From Thermoproteota archaeon (GTDB taxonomy: Archaea; Thermoproteota; Methanomethylicia; Methanomethylicales; Methanomethylicaceae): a DNA stretch of 63,035 bases. The translations under genes were made by a program, and so were the position numbers. Under the pieces are notes generated by a model. That model did no database searches and was not told the DNA's origin. It saw only the letters and a list, made by a program, of their open reading frames with translations. Positions 1 through 7,173 of the stretch are shown here, one piece after another (the stretch's first letter is position 1; each line of letters begins with the position of its first letter). The DNA is taken from assembly GCA_016882195.1 (NCBI GenBank), contig VGLU01000005.1, positions 1-63,035 on the forward strand, in the 5' to 3' direction.

Positions 1-142
1 TTTTTCTATTAGCCTTCAATCCACGAACCCTCTACCGATCCATATGCTAGGCGACGGCGGAGCCGATACAGCACTACACCGCCAGATCGGTGCACGTCTA
101 GTGAACGGATACCCTACCCGCAAGGGTAGGGTTCTTCATTTT
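1..142 (+). mobile_element. Truncated copy A of a short non-autonomous IS605-like repeat
   Basis: Positions 1-142 match 58948-59089 with one difference (A at 128, G at 59075). The window starts inside the element, so its left end is missing. Visible structure: stem accgatc/gatcggt (34-40 with 85-91) enclosing ggcgg/ccgcc (56-60 with 79-83), then a GCAA-capped hairpin ccctaccc/gggtaggg (112-131), then ttcat (135-139). A similar cttcat lies at the right end of the tnpB element near 56330. The element stops three bases before the porB stop codon. No ORF is present. I infer a non-autonomous IS200/IS605 derivative or a stand-alone guide-RNA-like remnant. Confidence 0.75.
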
Positions 143-144
143 GG

Positions 145-1056
145 TTATTTGGAGGGTTCGGCCGACTCCCTCAACCTTCTGTTGAACCTCTCCCACTGAA
201 GGTCGACATCCTCCTGCAGAACCTTCGCCTCCTCTTCTGATAGCTTGCCGAACCTGCCCTGTAACATCAGGTACTCCTTCAGAGGCCTCCTCCTGCTCCT
301 CTCGGTAAGCCCCTTGGACGGGCCGGTCAGAACGTATTTATCGTCCATCCACTCGTAGAGTATCCACGCCCCTGTGGTGACCGCCAGTTTGCCGATCTCC
401 ACGGTCCTCTCGGCCGGGAACCTCCAGCCAGGAGGGCAAGGCGAAAGAATGTGTATGTACCTCAGCCCTTTTATCGTCATGGCCTTCCTCAGCTTCTCTG
501 CAAAATCTAGGGGATACGCCGCGCAGGCCGTGGCCACGTATGGTATGTCGTGGGCTATCATTATCTCGGGGACGTCCTTCTTCCTCTCTGCCTTCCCCGT
601 GACCGTGGTTGTTGTCACCGCCCCACGCGGGGTTGCGCTGCTCCTCTGAGTCCCCGTGTTCATGTAAGCCTCGTTGTCGTAGCAGATGTAGATGAAATTC
701 TCGTTCCTCTCTGCAGCCCCGCTCAGCCCCTGGATGCCGATGTCAGCCGTCCCCCCGTCGCCGGCCCATCCCAGGATGTTTATGCCCTCCCTCCCTTTTA
801 TTTCGAGGGCTGCGGCCATACCGCTCGCCGAGGCCGCCGCGGACGCGAATGCCGTATTCAGGAACGGCACCCTCGCCGGGCTCTTTGGGTAATATCCCTG
901 CAACACCGAGGTGCAGCATGCGGGTATGGTTACTATTGTCCTCGGTCCCAGAACCTTGAGCGCGATCCTCAGAGAGAGGGCGGAGGCGCAACCCGAGCAG
1001 GCGGCGTTCCCGGGCAGGATGTACTCCTCAACCGTCAGGTCCTTCAGAGTGAACAT
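145..1056 (-). CDS. porB: 2-oxoacid (pyruvate-type):ferredoxin oxidoreductase, beta subunit
   Basis: Thiamine-diphosphate subunit of a four-subunit oxidoreductase that decarboxylates a 2-oxoacid to acyl-CoA and reduces ferredoxin in the cytoplasm. The 303 residues are typical of PorB. C20 and C23 are cluster ligands, and GDGG (99-102) followed by DNEAYMNTG (127-135) is the TPP/Mg site. It is last in the order porC-porD-porA-porB and abuts porA with no spacer. Pyruvate is the usual substrate for this subunit composition, but the sequence does not exclude another 2-oxoacid. A mobile repeat ends three bases beyond its stop codon. Confidence 0.9.
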   Translation of the reverse strand: MFTLKDLTVEEYILPGNAACSGCASALSLRIALKVLGPRTIVTIPACCTSVLQGYYPKSPARVPFLNTAFASAAASASGMAAALEIKGREGINILGWAGDGGTADIGIQGLSGAAERNENFIYICYDNEAYMNTGTQRSSATPRGAVTTTTVTGKAERKKDVPEIMIAHDIPYVATACAAYPLDFAEKLRKAMTIKGLRYIHILSPCPPGWRFPAERTVEIGKLAVTTGAWILYEWMDDKYVLTGPSKGLTERSRRRPLKEYLMLQGRFGKLSEEEAKVLQEDVDLQWERFNRRLRESAEPSK

Positions 1057-2223
1057 TCATTCCACCTCCTTGAGGCCCCACCAGACCTCCTCGGCGTCTC
1101 CCTTTCCCTCCTCAGCCCTCTGCAGGGCGCCGTTAATGATACCCTCAAAGTCCTCGATCGTCAGGTCCCTCCCTCCCAAGCCTGCTATGTACCTGAAGAC
1201 GTCCCCGCTCAGGTAGGCTGACAGCTCCCTTCCCAGTATGCCTCCAAAGCCGAACGAGTAGTCCCTGTCAATCGTCGCGACGACCTTAACGCCCCCTATC
1301 GCCTCCTTGATCTCCTCGCCTGGGAAGGGCCTGATTGTCTTGAGCCTGATCATGCCAGCTTTCACGCCCTTGTCCCGCAGCCCGTCCACCGCGTCCTTCA
1401 CGTCGCCGCTGGAGGCACCGGTAGCCACCGCCACGACCTCGGCGTCGCTGCACCTGTAATTCTCAAAGAGGCCTGTCTGCGGTCTCCCCGCGATCTTCGA
1501 GTACTCGGCAGCCGCCTCGTCTATCACCCTCTCCGCCCTGTCGAAGGCCTCCTTTATGAGGTGCCTGAACTCCATCATCCTGTCGGGCCCCAGGAGGTTC
1601 CCGAAGGTTATGGGTCTATCCGGATCAATGTATACCGGCAACTTGGACGGGTCAAGCCTCGGGAGGTAGCCGTCCACGACCCCCTGATCCAGAAGATCCA
1701 CGTTCTCGGCGGTGTGCGAGAGCGAGAAGGAGTCGAGCCCGTACATCACTGGCTGGAGCACCCTCTCGTCCTCCGCTATCCTGAATGCCTGGATTGCAGT
1801 GTCGTAGGCCTCCTGTGCGCTCTCGCACATCATCATGATCCAGCCTGAGTCCCTCTGCGCCAGGATGTCCGTGTGCTCGTTCCAGATGCTCCACGGCGGC
1901 GCGAGCGTCCTGGTGACAACAGCCATTGTCACAGGAAACCTGCCGAGCCCAGCCCAGAAGACCATCTCGCTCATGTAGGCTAGCCCGTGCGAGGAAGTCG
2001 CCGTGAAAGCCCTCGCTCCGCACGCCTCCGCGGAGATGCAAGCCGTCATGGCACTGTGCTCGGACTCCACCCTTATGTATCTGGCATTCATTTCACCCTT
2101 CGCTATCAGCTCCGCCAACTTCTCGATTATCTGGGTCTGCGGTGTGATGGGGTATGCAGCCACGACCTCAGCCCGGGCCGCCTTGACCCCGTATGAAACC
2201 GCATGGTTCCCTGTCAATATCAT
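1057..2223 (-). CDS. porA: 2-oxoacid (pyruvate-type):ferredoxin oxidoreductase, alpha subunit
   Basis: Pyrimidine-binding and transketolase-like subunit (388 residues). The N-terminus MILTGNHAVSYGVKAARAEV leads into AAYPITPQTQIIEKL, the conserved alpha-subunit segment. RVESEHSAM (about 52-60) and TATSSHGLAYMSE (about 74-86) are also standard. The C-terminal half carries the core-domain segment ending in the glycine-rich stretch before GRDLTIEDFEGI. It sits six bases after porD and directly before porB, so all four subunits are very likely co-transcribed. Acetyl-CoA plus reduced ferredoxin would feed energy conservation or carbon fixation; direction cannot be read from sequence. Confidence 0.9.
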   Translation of the reverse strand: MILTGNHAVSYGVKAARAEVVAAYPITPQTQIIEKLAELIAKGEMNARYIRVESEHSAMTACISAEACGARAFTATSSHGLAYMSEMVFWAGLGRFPVTMAVVTRTLAPPWSIWNEHTDILAQRDSGWIMMMCESAQEAYDTAIQAFRIAEDERVLQPVMYGLDSFSLSHTAENVDLLDQGVVDGYLPRLDPSKLPVYIDPDRPITFGNLLGPDRMMEFRHLIKEAFDRAERVIDEAAAEYSKIAGRPQTGLFENYRCSDAEVVAVATGASSGDVKDAVDGLRDKGVKAGMIRLKTIRPFPGEEIKEAIGGVKVVATIDRDYSFGFGGILGRELSAYLSGDVFRYIAGLGGRDLTIEDFEGIINGALQRAEEGKGDAEEVWWGLKEVE

Positions 2224-2229
2224 ATCTTC

Positions 2230-2484
2230 TTAGACCTCCTTCACCATCTTTATCACCTTCGTTGGACATACCTCCGAACAGATCCCGCAGCCCTTGCAGT
2301 ACTCGTACGTTATCCATATCCTGCCATCCTTTCCCCTCACTATGGCCGCTTCAGGGCAGTAGAGCCAGCACATCAGGCACTTGTTGCACTTGCCCTCGTC
2401 CATAACAGGTCTCTTTATCCTCCACATGCCCGTCATGCCGCTGGCGCCCTCGGATGCCTTCGAGATCGCTACCTTAGCCTTCAT
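2230..2484 (-). CDS. porD: 2-oxoacid:ferredoxin oxidoreductase, delta (ferredoxin-like) subunit
   Basis: An 84-residue polyferredoxin subunit with two CxxCxxCxxxCP motifs, CNKCLMCWLYCPEA and CKGCGICSEVCPTK, for two [4Fe-4S] clusters. The basic N-terminal region (MWRIKRPVMDEGKC) is the usual PorD lead-in. It passes electrons from the TPP site to external ferredoxin. The start overlaps the porC stop by one base (shared position 2484), which indicates translational coupling. Length and cysteine spacing match the family, and I see nothing unusual. Confidence 0.92.
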   Translation of the reverse strand: MKAKVAISKASEGASGMTGMWRIKRPVMDEGKCNKCLMCWLYCPEAAIVRGKDGRIWITYEYCKGCGICSEVCPTKVIKMVKEV

Positions 2485-3038
2485 CAGGAGACCTCCTCAA
2501 ATGCTTGGAGTGTGGCCCGAATGTTCCTCTCACCCAGATCACCGCCCCACCTCTTCCTCACAACCTTCTCAAGCGATTCCTTTGACACTATGCCTAATAT
2601 CTTCGAGATCGCGCCGAGCATCGCCGTATTGACGACCGCCCAGCCCGCCACGACGAGACCGTTCTCCATCGCTATCCTCGTGGCATCAACCACAAACAAC
2701 TTGAACTTCTGAATGTCCGGCCTCTGTTTATGGTTAACGATGATGCTCCCACCCTCCTTCAGACCGGCCATAACCTCCTGCCTATAGACAAATAACGGGT
2801 CAAAGATCGCCACAATGTCCGGGTTGTAGATCTGGCTGTGCCTCCGTATCGGTCTGTCCGAGACCCTGGCAGAGGACGTTACGGGCGCACCCCTCCTCTC
2901 GGCGCCAAAGATCGGTATCGACTGACCGTAGTAGTCCTGAAGAGTTACCGCCTCAATGACCATCTCGGCGGCGGTGACAATCCCCTGTCCGCCCCTGCCG
3001 TGAAGCCTAATTTCCACGAACAAGCGACGCCACCTCAC
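2484..3038 (-). CDS. porC: 2-oxoacid:ferredoxin oxidoreductase, gamma subunit
   Basis: First gene of the operon, 184 residues. The hallmark RLHGRGGQGIVTAAEM occurs near the N-terminus, followed by FGAERRGAPVTSSARV. The family usually begins just before (hydrophobic)-EIRLHGRGGQG, so a TTG at 3023 (FVEIRLHG) is a competitor to the GTG at 3038. A minus-strand TATA-like tttttatc near 3060-3068 would put transcription initiation near 3038, which fits a leaderless GTG. A perfect 16-bp palindrome fills the space between that TATA and the start. Confidence 0.88.
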   Translation of the reverse strand: MRWRRLFVEIRLHGRGGQGIVTAAEMVIEAVTLQDYYGQSIPIFGAERRGAPVTSSARVSDRPIRRHSQIYNPDIVAIFDPLFVYRQEVMAGLKEGGSIIVNHKQRPDIQKFKLFVVDATRIAMENGLVVAGWAVVNTAMLGAISKILGIVSKESLEKVVRKRWGGDLGERNIRATLQAFEEVS

Positions 3039-3070
3039 CTTTACATATGTAAAGTGCCAGATAAAAAGTT
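3039..3070 (-). promoter_or_regulatory. por operon promoter with a 16-bp palindromic operator candidate
   Basis: On the minus strand, TATA-like actttttatc (about 3060-3070) lies the expected distance upstream of the porC GTG at 3038. Between them, 3039-3054 reads ctttacatatgtaaag, a perfect 16-bp palindrome. A dimeric repressor bound there would cover the transcription start. The palindrome is directly visible; the operator role is inferred. Confidence 0.55.
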
Positions 3071-3140
3071 TTTACGCCTTGATCTCTGCAAAAATCTCTC
3101 CCAGATCCGCGGGCGATGTTCTCGGAGGGTTTGGGCTAAA

Positions 3141-3189
3141 ACTTAAATAAGCATCCTCAACCATCTATTTTTGCTCCCTTTAAAGGGAG
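3141..3189 (+). promoter_or_regulatory. tRNA-His promoter and palindromic leader
   Basis: An AT-rich acttaaata (3141-3149) resembles an archaeal TATA box and predicts initiation near 3172-3175. At 3174-3189 the sequence ctccctttaaagggag is a perfect 16-bp palindrome, so the pre-tRNA leader would begin with a self-complementary segment. The rest of the leader (3190-3202) is purine-rich. Confidence 0.45.
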
Positions 3190-3202
3190 GAGGGCCTAGG
3201 TG

Positions 3203-3318
3203 GCCCGGGTAAGGTAACCTGAACGGGTTACCCCCGATGGGTAGCGGTGATCCCGGGGGCCTGTGGCGCGGTAAGCGCAGACAGCCCCAGTCCGCGGGTT
3301 CGATCCCCGCCCCGGGCC
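3203..3318 (+). tRNA. tRNA-His(GUG) with two apparent introns
   Basis: Acceptor strands GCCCGGG (3203-3209) and CCCGGGC (3311-3317) pair perfectly. C73 (3318) and a preceding G (3202) give the G-1:C73 pair diagnostic of tRNA-His. Anticodon stem GGGGC (3256-3260)/GCCCC (3284-3288) frames loop CTGTGG...A with anticodon GTG at 3263-3265. A 16-nt insert (3267-3282) lies at the canonical site after position 37. A second insert of about 26-27 nt (roughly 3211-3238) separates U8 from the D stem GGG (3239-3241)/CCC (3252-3254). It folds as ggtaacc/ggttacc with TAA and GAT bulges flanking a GGG/CCC helix, a relaxed bulge-helix-bulge. The spliced form would be 73 nt plus G-1. CCA is not encoded. Confidence 0.85.
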
Positions 3319-3339
3319 CTCAAAATCATGATTTATCCA

Positions 3340-4443
3340 TTATTCACCATTGCCCTCAAAAATAGTGTATGCGGACCTGCCTATGCCAAGCCTCTCTGCC
3401 GCCTCGATATGTATGGTGCTCCGCGTCCTGTTGATCTTCCCGAGAATGTCCGGCGGCGTCGCCTCCCATCCAGGCATGATCGCCGCTTTATCAACAAGGT
3501 CCAGCGATGCCCTGTCTATGGCCACCGGATCCCTTGAGGCAAGGATGCCCACGTTCTGGGTGATCAGTCTGCCCGCTGGCGCAGCGCAGTCGCAGAGGGG
3601 GGTCACGTCCAATATGAAGTTCAGATAGATCACCGGCCTCCCGCTCAAGGCCTTCACCGCCCCGGCAGCCGCATGTGCCAAAGCCTCTTGGAACCGATCC
3701 TTCCCGTCCTCGTAAAGTGTGATCGCCTTGTTATCGCAGGTGAACATGCAGGTATTGCAGTACATGCACTTCTCCTCGTCCCTCGCCGGTCTCTCCCCCT
3801 GCATCTCGAGGGCGGAGAACTTGCACGCCTCGACGCACTCTCCGCAGCCCTTGCACTTCTCGTAATTGAAGAGGAGCCCGTGAGCAGCGTGCTGCTCCCT
3901 CTTGGAGTCCTTGGTGGTGCACCCCATCCCTAGGTGCTTTATAGCGCCGCCCATACCGGAGAGCAGGTGTCCTTTGACGTGACTAAGGACGATGACCGCG
4001 TCGGCCTCAACTATGTGCTTTGCCACCTTCGTCGTCTTTACTCTGCAGTCCTCAGCCGCACCATCCACCCTGAACTCCAGCCCTCCATAACCGTCCGGCT
4101 CATCTGCTATCACGACTGGGCAGCCCAGACCCTCCTCTGAGAAGCCGTTGTACCTCGCCGTCTCGAGTTCGTCCTTCACGGTCGTCCTGAAGCCCTCCGG
4201 ATAGAGGGTCGTCGTATCCGTAACGAAGGGAAGCCCTCCCCTCCCCTTGACAAAGTCTACGACCCTTCTGACGAAGACCGGTCTGATGTAGGTGTAGTTC
4301 CCGCGTTCGCCGAAGTGTACCTTTATGGCAACCCTGTCCCCCAAACCTATATCGCTACCAACCGTGGTCTTCAGAAGACCGTCAATGCCCTCCAGAACAT
4401 TTCTCCACTTGCCTAAATCAAAGAAGTGAACCTCTGAACTCAT
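3340..4443 (-). CDS. DUF362 family protein with two [4Fe-4S] cluster motifs
   Basis: About 367 residues. An N-terminal DUF362-type region (VAIKVHFGERGN near 43-54, then LSHVKGHLLSGMGGAIKHLGMGC near 155-177) is followed by two ferredoxin motifs, CKGCGECVEACKF and CMYCNTCMFTCDN. The C-terminal DUF362 part resumes after them. The family is an electron-transfer or metallo-protein group without a settled reaction. ATG at 4443 has an aggtg purine run just upstream and is preferred over the GTG at 4452. It is transcribed convergently toward tRNA-His. Proximity to the por operon suggests ferredoxin-linked metabolism, but this is only context. Confidence 0.8.
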   Translation of the reverse strand: MSSEVHFFDLGKWRNVLEGIDGLLKTTVGSDIGLGDRVAIKVHFGERGNYTYIRPVFVRRVVDFVKGRGGLPFVTDTTTLYPEGFRTTVKDELETARYNGFSEEGLGCPVVIADEPDGYGGLEFRVDGAAEDCRVKTTKVAKHIVEADAVIVLSHVKGHLLSGMGGAIKHLGMGCTTKDSKREQHAAHGLLFNYEKCKGCGECVEACKFSALEMQGERPARDEEKCMYCNTCMFTCDNKAITLYEDGKDRFQEALAHAAAGAVKALSGRPVIYLNFILDVTPLCDCAAPAGRLITQNVGILASRDPVAIDRASLDLVDKAAIMPGWEATPPDILGKINRTRSTIHIEAAERLGIGRSAYTIFEGNGE

Positions 4444-4601
4444 TGCTCGCACCTGTCCGATACCACACGACGATGGTGAATTAGTAAATAACTTACGTCA
4501 CTCACTTAAAATATTTGTCCGTGGCTGCGACTCCCATCATTGCCACTCGAATAAACAAAAAAGTACAAAAGTCTTTCCCTCCTAAAACATTTGGGATCAC
4601 T

Positions 4602-5528
4602 ATGAGAGAGATAACGTGTGCGGGCGTCAGGTGGATGGATCTCGAAAAACCAACACGCGAGGAGGTAATGTCGTTATCAGACACCTTCCCATTCCACCAC
4701 CTGAACCTTGAGGACTGTCTCTCAAAGATCCAGCTGACCAAGGTGGAACGATACAAGGATCATCTCTTCATAGTTCTGCGTTTTCCTTTTCTTTGTGAAG
4801 GTACCAAGTGCTCCGCCTCTCAGGTCTCCTTCTTCATAGGTAAGGACTACATCGTCACGATTCACGACGGCGGGGTTGGGGCCCTCAAAGAGTTCTTCTC
4901 CGAATGTGAGAGGTCTAAAAAACCTGTAAAACTTGGTCTAAGTGGAGTTGGACCCCTCTTCTATAAGATCCTCGACGCCATCATCGACTCACTCTTTCCA
5001 ATAATGGGGAGACTGATGGATGACCTCGAGGACACAGAGGATCTCGCCTATAGCCCCAAGAAAGAGGCGATGTTTGAGATCACAAGGCTGAGGAGGAGCA
5101 TATCGGATCTAAGACGATTGATATCGCCGCTCAGGAGGGTGATCGGGGAGATTGAAAACGGTGTGAGGGATCTGACCGGAGATGACATGAGAATATACTT
5201 CGCTGATCTTAAGGATCACATGGAAAAGATCTGGGAACTCTCCGATACCTGCATGGAGCTGGTGGAGATCTATAAAGACACCGACTTCATAACATACCAG
5301 CACCGAATGAACCGCGCCTTGGTTATACTTACCGTGATCTTCACGATCACGATCCCCGCGACCATCCTCGGCACCTTCTACGGCATGAACATAAACCTGC
5401 CCGGCGGCATAGAGACCGGCGTTTTGACGTTCTTGGGACCGTATACCACCTTCTACATAATACTAGCACTCTCGCTCATACCCGCCTTCTTGCTGCTGGT
5501 GTACTTCAAGAGGCTAGGCTGGCTCTGA
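4602..5528 (+). CDS. corA: CorA-family divalent metal (Mg2+/Co2+) transporter
   Basis: A long cytoplasmic domain is followed by two C-terminal membrane helices (ALVILTVIFTITIPATILGTF and FYIILALSLIPAFLLLVYF) with the signature YGMN between them, directly followed by INLPGG. This is CorA topology, a pentameric Mg2+ channel in the membrane. Reading upstream in frame to 4515 is possible. However, an AT-rich aaaaaagtacaaaag (about 4557-4571) looks like the promoter element, which favours the ATG at 4602 and a protein of 308 residues. Basic residues after the second helix (FKRLGWL) complete the usual tail. Confidence 0.88.
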   Translation: MREITCAGVRWMDLEKPTREEVMSLSDTFPFHHLNLEDCLSKIQLTKVERYKDHLFIVLRFPFLCEGTKCSASQVSFFIGKDYIVTIHDGGVGALKEFFSECERSKKPVKLGLSGVGPLFYKILDAIIDSLFPIMGRLMDDLEDTEDLAYSPKKEAMFEITRLRRSISDLRRLISPLRRVIGEIENGVRDLTGDDMRIYFADLKDHMEKIWELSDTCMELVEIYKDTDFITYQHRMNRALVILTVIFTITIPATILGTFYGMNINLPGGIETGVLTFLGPYTTFYIILALSLIPAFLLLVYFKRLGWL

Positions 5529-5601
5529 TCTCTGCCGTAAAGGCTGGAGCACCAAATCAGTTTTTAACCAATACTGTGAGATCTACTCCTGAAGTGGGAG
5601 A

Positions 5602-6105
5602 ATGGGGTTTGTCCTCATAACCGTGCCCTACGGCAAGGAGGAGGCAGCGGGGCTCGAGGTCCTCGACTGTCTCTTCCATCAGGATCATAACGCCAGGTTC
5701 GTGGAACACGGTTATGGTGGGTTGTTGTTGCTCGATACAACCCTCAGTCCGGAGGATGCAGCGATAGCCCTACGGGACTGCCCCACGAGTTCGGTCTTCA
5801 AGATAATACCGGTGGACTCGATGGTAGACTCAGATATCGCCGCCATCTCTAGAGAGGCGGTGCGCCTCACCGGTGAGGGGCGGCGCAGAGTGGCTGCCGT
5901 CTGCAAGAGGAGGGGAAGGGTCATCGCCTCAAGCAGCGAGGTGGAGGCCGCCGTCGGCCGAGCCCTGAAATCAAGGGGGCACGTCATCGACCTCAAGAAC
6001 CCTGATCTGATCATACGCATAGATATTATAGGCGAACGCACAACTATCTCGGTGAGGCATCCTTCCGGTTTCTTCACAAAGATGAGGGGTAGTGAGGATG
6101 GCTAA
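5602..6105 (+). CDS. Stand-alone THUMP-domain protein
   Basis: 167 residues with THUMP-like organisation. The C-terminal half reads RVAAVCKRRGRVIASSSEVE, then KNPDLIIRIDIIGERTTISV, which resembles the THUMP core (R.G.R....E.E...G......V.L..PD..I.I.I....). No methyltransferase, thiolase or pseudouridine synthase domain follows. THUMP domains bind tRNA, so this probably delivers RNA to a partner enzyme. It overlaps the AIR-synthase-like gene (ATG 6098) by 8 bases, so the pair is translationally coupled and may act together. The partner's role is inferred. Confidence 0.7.
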   Translation: MGFVLITVPYGKEEAAGLEVLDCLFHQDHNARFVEHGYGGLLLLDTTLSPEDAAIALRDCPTSSVFKIIPVDSMVDSDIAAISREAVRLTGEGRRRVAAVCKRRGRVIASSSEVEAAVGRALKSRGHVIDLKNPDLIIRIDIIGERTTISVRHPSGFFTKMRGSEDG

Positions 6106-7099
6106 ACTCAGGGTTGGAAAGATCCCTAACGAGGTCCTTAGAAGAGTGGTCTTCGGAAAGCTGGGCGCAGAGGACGCCTCGGTAATCCTTGGGCCGAACA
6201 TCGGAGAGGACGCCGCCCTGATCCGGATCAGCAAGGACATCGTGGCGTTTAAGTCCGACCCGATAACAGGCTCGGTGGACGAGGTGGGCATGCTCGCCGT
6301 CTACGTCAATGCGAACGACATAGCCACGAGGGGTGCCATCCCAAAGTGGTTCATCCAGTGCATCCTCCTCCCAGAGGGATCATCGACCGCGGTCCTTGAT
6401 CAAATATGTCGCCAGATAGACGGCGCCGCAAAGGAGATAGGGGTCGCCATAGTCGGCGGACACACCGAGATCACGCCTGGTATTAGCAGGCCGATAGTGG
6501 TCGGTTCCATGCTTGGCATCGTAAAGAACGAGCGTTTCTTCACGTCCAGTGGTGCTGAGGCCGGGGATCTCCTCTACATGACCAAGAGCGTCGGTCTGGA
6601 GGGCACAACCATACTCTCGTCCGACAGGAGGATAACGTCAAAGTTCGGTTGCACCTTCACCTCGAGGTGCAAGAAGATGATAAGGCTCATCAACGTGGTC
6701 AAGGAATGCATGGTGCTGACAGACCTGGAAGGGGTGACCTCGATGCACGACCTTACCGAGGGTGGCCTCCTCGGCGGGGCGTGGGAGCTTGCCGAGGCCG
6801 CATCCTCTGGAATCCTCTTGGACCTGAACTTGGTGCCGGTCCTCGAGGAGACCCGCCTCATATGCAAGGAGCTAGGCCTCGACCCGTACCGCCTCATAAG
6901 CTCTGGCTCGGTGATCTTCACGGTGAGGCGCGGCTCAGAATCTGATGCCAAAGCGGCGCTGAGAGGGGCCAATGTGGGTTTTGCCAGGATCGGCGAGGTG
7001 AGGACAGCATTGCAGGGCAGGTCTTACCTGGACCTGGCAGGGGTCGATCGCCCCTTGGAGCCTCCATCCTCGGACGAGCTGTGGAAGGGCCTGGCCTAA
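6098..7099 (+). CDS. AIR synthase-related (PurM/HypE/SelD superfamily) protein
   Basis: 333 residues with the PurM-superfamily layout. IGEDAALIRI and FKSDPITGSVDEVGMLAVYVNANDI occur in the N-terminal ATP-binding domain, GGHTEITPGI in the middle, and MHDLTEGGLLGGAWELAEAA in the C-terminal domain. The family makes phosphorylated intermediates from ATP. This copy lacks the C-terminal PRIC cysteine end seen in HypE at 46167, so it is not a HypE by that criterion. Which small molecule it activates is unknown. ATG 6098 follows a strong gaggggtagtgagg purine run. Coupling to a THUMP protein hints at RNA modification. Confidence 0.75.
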   Translation: MAKLRVGKIPNEVLRRVVFGKLGAEDASVILGPNIGEDAALIRISKDIVAFKSDPITGSVDEVGMLAVYVNANDIATRGAIPKWFIQCILLPEGSSTAVLDQICRQIDGAAKEIGVAIVGGHTEITPGISRPIVVGSMLGIVKNERFFTSSGAEAGDLLYMTKSVGLEGTTILSSDRRITSKFGCTFTSRCKKMIRLINVVKECMVLTDLEGVTSMHDLTEGGLLGGAWELAEAASSGILLDLNLVPVLEETRLICKELGLDPYRLISSGSVIFTVRRGSESDAKAALRGANVGFARIGEVRTALQGRSYLDLAGVDRPLEPPSSDELWKGLA

Positions 7100-7173
7100 T
7101 ACTTTCGTTTGTATCTCTGCTAAATGTTTTTTCTAAAGTACAAAACCCATAAATCCTCCCGCCCCCAATTCTA

